This document shows, piece by piece, positions 60,792-64,000 of a DNA stretch of 64,000 bases. Each line of letters begins with the position of its first letter. Position 1 is the stretch's first letter. This DNA comes from Streptomyces fradiae (lineage in GTDB: Bacteria > Actinomycetota > Actinomycetes > Streptomycetales > Streptomycetaceae). The translations under genes and the position numbers were made by a program. The stretch is from assembly GCF_041270065.1 (NCBI RefSeq), contig NZ_CP065958.1, forward strand, positions 1,116,001 through 1,180,000, in the 5' to 3' direction. Under the pieces are notes generated by a model, which was given only the letters and a program-made list of their open reading frames with translations, ran no database searches and had not been told where the DNA came from.

Positions 60792-61789
60792 GGCGACACC
60801 ACCCCGGCCAGCTTGGGGAAGGCGCTCGCCTGCCAGACCGCGTCGAGCCCGGCGACGTAGCGGGTCAGCCGCTCGACGCCGATACCGAAGCCGGCGCTGC
60901 CGGGCACGCCCTCGCGGACGAGGTCCAGGTACCAGCGGTACTTCTGGGGGTTCTCGCCGGTCTCCCGCATCCGGGTGACGATCTCCGCGTAGTCGTTGGT
61001 GCGCTGGCTCCCGCTGCACAGTTCGCCGTACCCCTCGGCCGCGATCAGGTCGAAGTTCCGGAGCAGGCCCGGCTGTTCGGGGTGCTCGCGGTCGTAGAAG
61101 CCACGCGAGCCCTTCGGGTAGTCGGTGACGAAGAACGGCCGGTCCCGCTCTGCGGAGAGCAGGGCCTCACCGGTCCAGTCGAGTTCGGCGTCCGGGCTCT
61201 GCGGGTGGCCGAGCCCCTGGAGTTCGGCCACCGCCTCGGCGTGCCGCATCCGGCCGAAGGATCCCTTGAGGAGCTCGGTGAACGCGCCGACGTCCCGGCC
61301 GAGTTCGGCGAAGTCCTTGGGCAGCTCGCGGACCACGCTGTCGACCATGTGCACGACCAGCCGCTCGACGAGCCGGACGGCGTCGTCCCGGCTCGCGCCC
61401 GCCATCTCCACGTCGAGCTGGTGGAACTCCGCGAGGTGGCGGCTGGTACCGGCGGTCTCCAGCGGCTCCAGACGCACGTTGGGAGCGACGCAGAAGATCT
61501 TGTCGAAGGCGAGCAGCGAGGCCTGCTTGTAGAGGATGGCGCTCGTCATCAGCTTGTAGCGGTGGCCGTAGAAGTCGACGTCGACCTGCTTGGAGCCGCG
61601 CGAGCCGGGATCGGTGACCGGGCCGATCACCGGCGGGAGCAGCTCGGTGAAGCCCTGCTCGCACAGGAACTCGCGGGCGGCGGCGAGGAGTCGGTGCTGG
61701 ATCCTGAGCGCGCTGCGCGTGGCCGGGGCGGTCAGGTGGCGGCCGGGGTCCGGAATCGGTGCGGGGGCCGTGGGCCCGTCGGTGGTCAT
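60788..61789 (-). CDS. Asparaginyl-tRNA-synthetase-like ligase without anticodon domain (AsnA-like)
   Basis: A 333-aa class II synthetase core only. Motif 2 is seen in FCVAPNVRLEPLETAGTSRHLAEFHQLDVEM and motif 3 in GSAGFGIGVERLTRYV. The binding region is PVIGPVTDPGSRGSKQVDVDFYGHRYKLMTSAILYKQ. The N-terminal OB-fold that reads the anticodon is absent. Archaeal proteins of this shape are asparagine synthetases that make an aspartyl adenylate and amidate it. By analogy this one could amidate (methyl)aspartate. The ATG overlaps the mutase stop (ATGA), giving a tightly coupled operon. Confidence 0.85.
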   Translation of the reverse strand: MTTDGPTAPAPIPDPGRHLTAPATRSALRIQHRLLAAAREFLCEQGFTELLPPVIGPVTDPGSRGSKQVDVDFYGHRYKLMTSAILYKQASLLAFDKIFCVAPNVRLEPLETAGTSRHLAEFHQLDVEMAGASRDDAVRLVERLVVHMVDSVVRELPKDFAELGRDVGAFTELLKGSFGRMRHAEAVAELQGLGHPQSPDAELDWTGEALLSAERDRPFFVTDYPKGSRGFYDREHPEQPGLLRNFDLIAAEGYGELCSGSQRTNDYAEIVTRMRETGENPQKYRWYLDLVREGVPGSAGFGIGVERLTRYVAGLDAVWQASAFPKLAGVVSP

Positions 61790-63312
61790 GGTGTGGTGAG
61801 TCCCAACTCTCGTCGTGGCGTGGACGTCGTGCGGGGCGGCGGTACGGGCGTGGTGCGAGGGGCGGAGGGAGGCGGAACGGCGGGGACGGGGCGGGCGAGG
61901 ACGGGGCCGGCGAGGACAGGTCCCGGCGCACCGGGGACGGCGGCCGCCGCGCCGGGGAGGGGCACGGCGGTCGGCGGCCGTTCGGCGGACTGCTGTCGTT
62001 CGGCAGACGGCAGACGTTCGGTGGCGCGGGCGTCGTAGGTCCGCTGGACGTGGGAGAGCGCGGAGAGGAGCCCCGCCGAGCCGAGGATCGGCGGACGCGG
62101 GCCGCCGTCCGCCAGCCCGGCGATCGGCATCGATCCGACGCTCGACCAGTGCAGCCGGCCGTCGGGCGCGAGCGCGCTGCGGGCCCGGCCGGCGTTGTCG
62201 GGGTGCAGGCAGTAGGGGACGTCGAGGTAGCCGGCGGCGAAAGCGCGGACCAGCGCCCGGCCGATGTCGGCGTCGAGGTCCAGCACGGCGCCGACAAGCG
62301 CCCGGGCCTCGGCCTCGATGCCGGTGTCCTCGACGTGCGTACCGCCGAGGGCGCGCGGGGCGTGCGGCCGGCGGGCTCGCTCGTCGGCGGCGGCCGCGGC
62401 GGCCGTCTCCAGCGCCCGTACGTTCTCCGCCACGGTCGGGATACGGTGCGCCTCGGCGGTGGTCTTGACGATCAGCCGGGCCGCGCCGGCCCGCACCGCC
62501 AGCCGGGCCGCGTCCTCCAGGAGCAGCCGGGCCCCGCCGGGTGTGCGCGGGAAGACGCCCATGTAGGCGTAGAGGACGACGTGGTGGTCGACGTCCGGCA
62601 GCAGTTCGCCGGCCAGTCGCCCGAGCACGGTGAGCGCCTCCTCGTCCTGCCGCTCGTCGGCCTGCTGGGCGTAACTGAGCGAGATGCCGCGCAGCCCGTG
62701 CTGCCGGAAGAACAGCGCCTCCAGCACGCTCACCGCGATCAGCAGGCTCGGCGGACAGAGCTGGCCCATCAGACAGCCGCCGAAGGTCTCCACGTGCGGT
62801 CGCGCACCGAACTCCGCCGCCGAGGCGAGGAGTTCGCAGCTGCGCCGCCAGTGGGCGACCGCCTCGCGCAGCGGTGTACGGCTGTAGGGCAGGCAGTACG
62901 AGACGGGACCGCCCTCGGTGGCGTCCAGGCCGGCCGCGAGGAGGGCGCGGACGATGTGCTCCGGCATCGCCGAGCCGTGCCGGACCTGCACCGGGAAGCC
63001 GGCGTCCGCGACGCCCCGCAGGAGGGCGCGGGTGGTGTCCGCGGAGTGCGTGGCGATCGGGTAGCCGTTGAGGCCCACGCCCCCTTCGAGTGCGCGGCGG
63101 GCGGCCGCGAGGTCGCCGGTGCGGGTGTAGCTGTCGAGCGTGAGGGTGCCGACGGTGACGGCGTCCGCGGATCGCGTGGCGATCAGTCCGTCGCGCATCA
63201 GCAGCGGGTCGGCCATGCCCATCCTGGGCTGTACGACCAGGTCACCGGCGGCCCGGGCGCGGGCGACGAAGTCGCCGAAGCCGGAGCGCGCGCCGGCTTC
63301 GGAGCCGGTCAC
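61786..63312 (-). CDS. Glutamate mutase E subunit (methylaspartate mutase)
   Basis: A 508-aa TIM-barrel subunit of the adenosylcobalamin-dependent mutase that turns L-glutamate into (2S,3S)-3-methylaspartate. Family features are DLVVQPRMGMADPLLMRDGL, GLNGYPIATHS, VRHGSAMPEHIV, the EGGPVSYCLPYSRTPL segment with substrate Arg/Tyr, HVETFGGCLMGQLCPPSLL and YAQQADERQDEEAL. The last 70 residues are a Pro/Ala-rich tail absent from the core fold. GTG 63312 overlaps the S-subunit stop (GTGA). In lipopeptide clusters such as friulimicin's, the same pair supplies methylaspartate. Confidence 0.93.
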   Translation of the reverse strand: MTGSEAGARSGFGDFVARARAAGDLVVQPRMGMADPLLMRDGLIATRSADAVTVGTLTLDSYTRTGDLAAARRALEGGVGLNGYPIATHSADTTRALLRGVADAGFPVQVRHGSAMPEHIVRALLAAGLDATEGGPVSYCLPYSRTPLREAVAHWRRSCELLASAAEFGARPHVETFGGCLMGQLCPPSLLIAVSVLEALFFRQHGLRGISLSYAQQADERQDEEALTVLGRLAGELLPDVDHHVVLYAYMGVFPRTPGGARLLLEDAARLAVRAGAARLIVKTTAEAHRIPTVAENVRALETAAAAAADERARRPHAPRALGGTHVEDTGIEAEARALVGAVLDLDADIGRALVRAFAAGYLDVPYCLHPDNAGRARSALAPDGRLHWSSVGSMPIAGLADGGPRPPILGSAGLLSALSHVQRTYDARATERLPSAERQQSAERPPTAVPLPGAAAAVPGAPGPVLAGPVLARPVPAVPPPSAPRTTPVPPPRTTSTPRRELGLTTP

Positions 63313-63839
63313 CGGAGCGCTCCCGAACCGGCGGGCAGGGAACGGGTTCCGGCAGGCAGGGAACGAGTCCCGGACGGCAGGGAACCGATCCCGGCGGGCA
63401 GGGAGTCGACGAAGGACCGGAACTCGACGACCGAGCCGCCTTCCTCGAAGACACCGTCGAAGCCCGCCGCCAGCAGCTCCCGCTGCCGGGCGGGGTCGCC
63501 GGGGCCGTCGATCCCGAGCTTTCCGCCGATGACGGTCGCCGTGCCGGCCAGCTCGGTACAGGCGCGGAGCGCGGCGATCAGCCGCAGTCCGTCGTGGAAG
63601 CCGTGTCCGTTGACGCTGCTCAGCACGATCAGGTCCGGATCGATCCGGCGGCACTCGGCGACGAGCAGCTCGTCCGGTACGCACCCGCCCAGGTTGGTGA
63701 CCCGGTGACCGAGCTCCTCGAGCAACAGCTGGAGAAAGACCAGGTTCCAGGTGTGCGAGTCCGAGGCCATGGTCGTCACGACGACGTCCAGAACCGCCGG
63801 CTCGTCCTTTCCGTGCTGCTCCACGGCATGCTGCTCCAC
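63309..63839 (-). CDS. Glutamate mutase S subunit (cobalamin-binding)
   Basis: A 176-aa B12-binding Rossmann protein. The lower-ligand loop is ASDSHTWNLVFLQLLL with the cobalt-coordinating His; the classical DxHxxG ends here in Asn. NLGGCVPDELL, VLSSVNGHG and VIGGKLGI complete the family pattern. The start is GTG 63839 (AGAGG eight bases upstream); GTG 63824 and TTG 63920 are in-frame alternatives. The C-terminus adds four copies of a seven-residue SLPAGTR-type repeat, not part of the domain. It is the first visible gene of the cassette. Confidence 0.9.
   Translation of the reverse strand: MEQHAVEQHGKDEPAVLDVVVTTMASDSHTWNLVFLQLLLEELGHRVTNLGGCVPDELLVAECRRIDPDLIVLSSVNGHGFHDGLRLIAALRACTELAGTATVIGGKLGIDGPGDPARQRELLAAGFDGVFEEGGSVVEFRSFVDSLPAGIGSLPSGTRSLPAGTRSLPAGSGALR
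63328..63411 (-). repeat. Four 21-bp tandem repeats at the 3' end of the mutase S gene
   Basis: Four consecutive 21-bp units starting CCGGCGGGCAGGGA (plus strand) encode SLPAGIG, SLPSGTR, SLPAGTR and SLPAGSG. The array ends just before the overlap with the E-subunit gene. Confidence 0.85.
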
Positions 63840-64000
63840 GGCGCGAACCTCTGTGTCGGTAGGTGGTGGGAGACCCGGGGAGTGGCGGCCCTCCGGGTAG
63901 GTGGGCGGTCCCTCCCGCAAGCAGAACGCTAGGGAGGGGACGCGCGCCGGACCGGCAGCTCACCCGGCAGGATGCGGGCAGTATCGACCGCGAGGCAGCA
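63840..64000. other. Upstream region of the mutase cassette with GGCAG direct repeats
   Basis: Contains CGGCAG at 63953-63958 and 63965-63970, GGGCAG at 63976-63981 and AGGCAG at 63993-63998, the first three about 11-12 bp apart. The motif equals half of the CGGCAGT palindrome found before NRPS-A and mbtH. The cassette promoter should lie here; the window ends before it can be defined. Confidence 0.4.

Overview
The window is very GC-rich with strong third-position GC bias. It carries RbpA, a TTA-containing SARP-type regulator, a SigR-type promoter and a MocR/YczE pair, so it is almost certainly a Streptomyces chromosome (or a close relative). The left ~24 kb looks like conserved core. The right ~36 kb is a nonribosomal peptide synthetase (NRPS) cluster read entirely from the minus strand.

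Left part (1-24463). Two GT4 glycosyltransferases, a HEAT-repeat protein and an ankyrin protein lie on the minus strand. A small membrane protein and an FtsK-like ATPase with a degenerate P-loop follow on the plus strand. Next come a MocR regulator divergent from yczE, a glycerophosphodiester phosphodiesterase, an MFS permease and rbpA. Converging on rbpA are fxsA, ppm1 (polyprenol-phosphomannose synthase), a YtcJ-type amidohydrolase and an Lrp regulator. The stretch ends with several single genes: a small C-x2-C protein, an APH-like kinase, a lipocalin-like protein, an acyl-CoA dehydrogenase, MerR and erythromycin esterase-like genes facing each other, and a degenerate nucleotidyltransferase-like protein.

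Regulator (24464-28269). A 1092-aa AfsR-like SARP has a TTA codon at position 8. Its promoter holds 11-bp-spaced heptamer repeats. It lies next to the biosynthetic genes and is the best candidate for cluster regulator.

NRPS cluster (28467-63839, all minus). In transcription order: a four-gene cassette (glutamate mutase S and E subunits, an asparaginyl-tRNA-synthetase-like ligase without anticodon domain, and an FMN glutamate-synthase-like protein) probably makes a C-methylated aspartate/asparagine-type building block. After a hairpin terminator come NRPS-A (A-T-C-A-T), NRPS-B (C-A-T-C), a free-standing A-T protein, a type II thioesterase, a P450, an MbtH protein, a TauD-type dioxygenase, NRPS-C (four C-A-T modules plus TE), an MFS exporter and a DDAH-family amidinohydrolase. 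If the orphan C domain at the end of NRPS-B works with the free-standing A-T protein as a split module, the line has eight modules and would release an octapeptide. There are no epimerisation domains. Several A-domain pockets read as polar or basic. I do not recognise the product.

Regulatory sequence not explained by the genes includes a palindrome with arms CGGCAGT/ACTGCCG found about 100 bp upstream of both NRPS-A and mbtH. Several genes carry in-frame minisatellites, the most striking being five 30-bp units inside the first condensation domain of NRPS-C.
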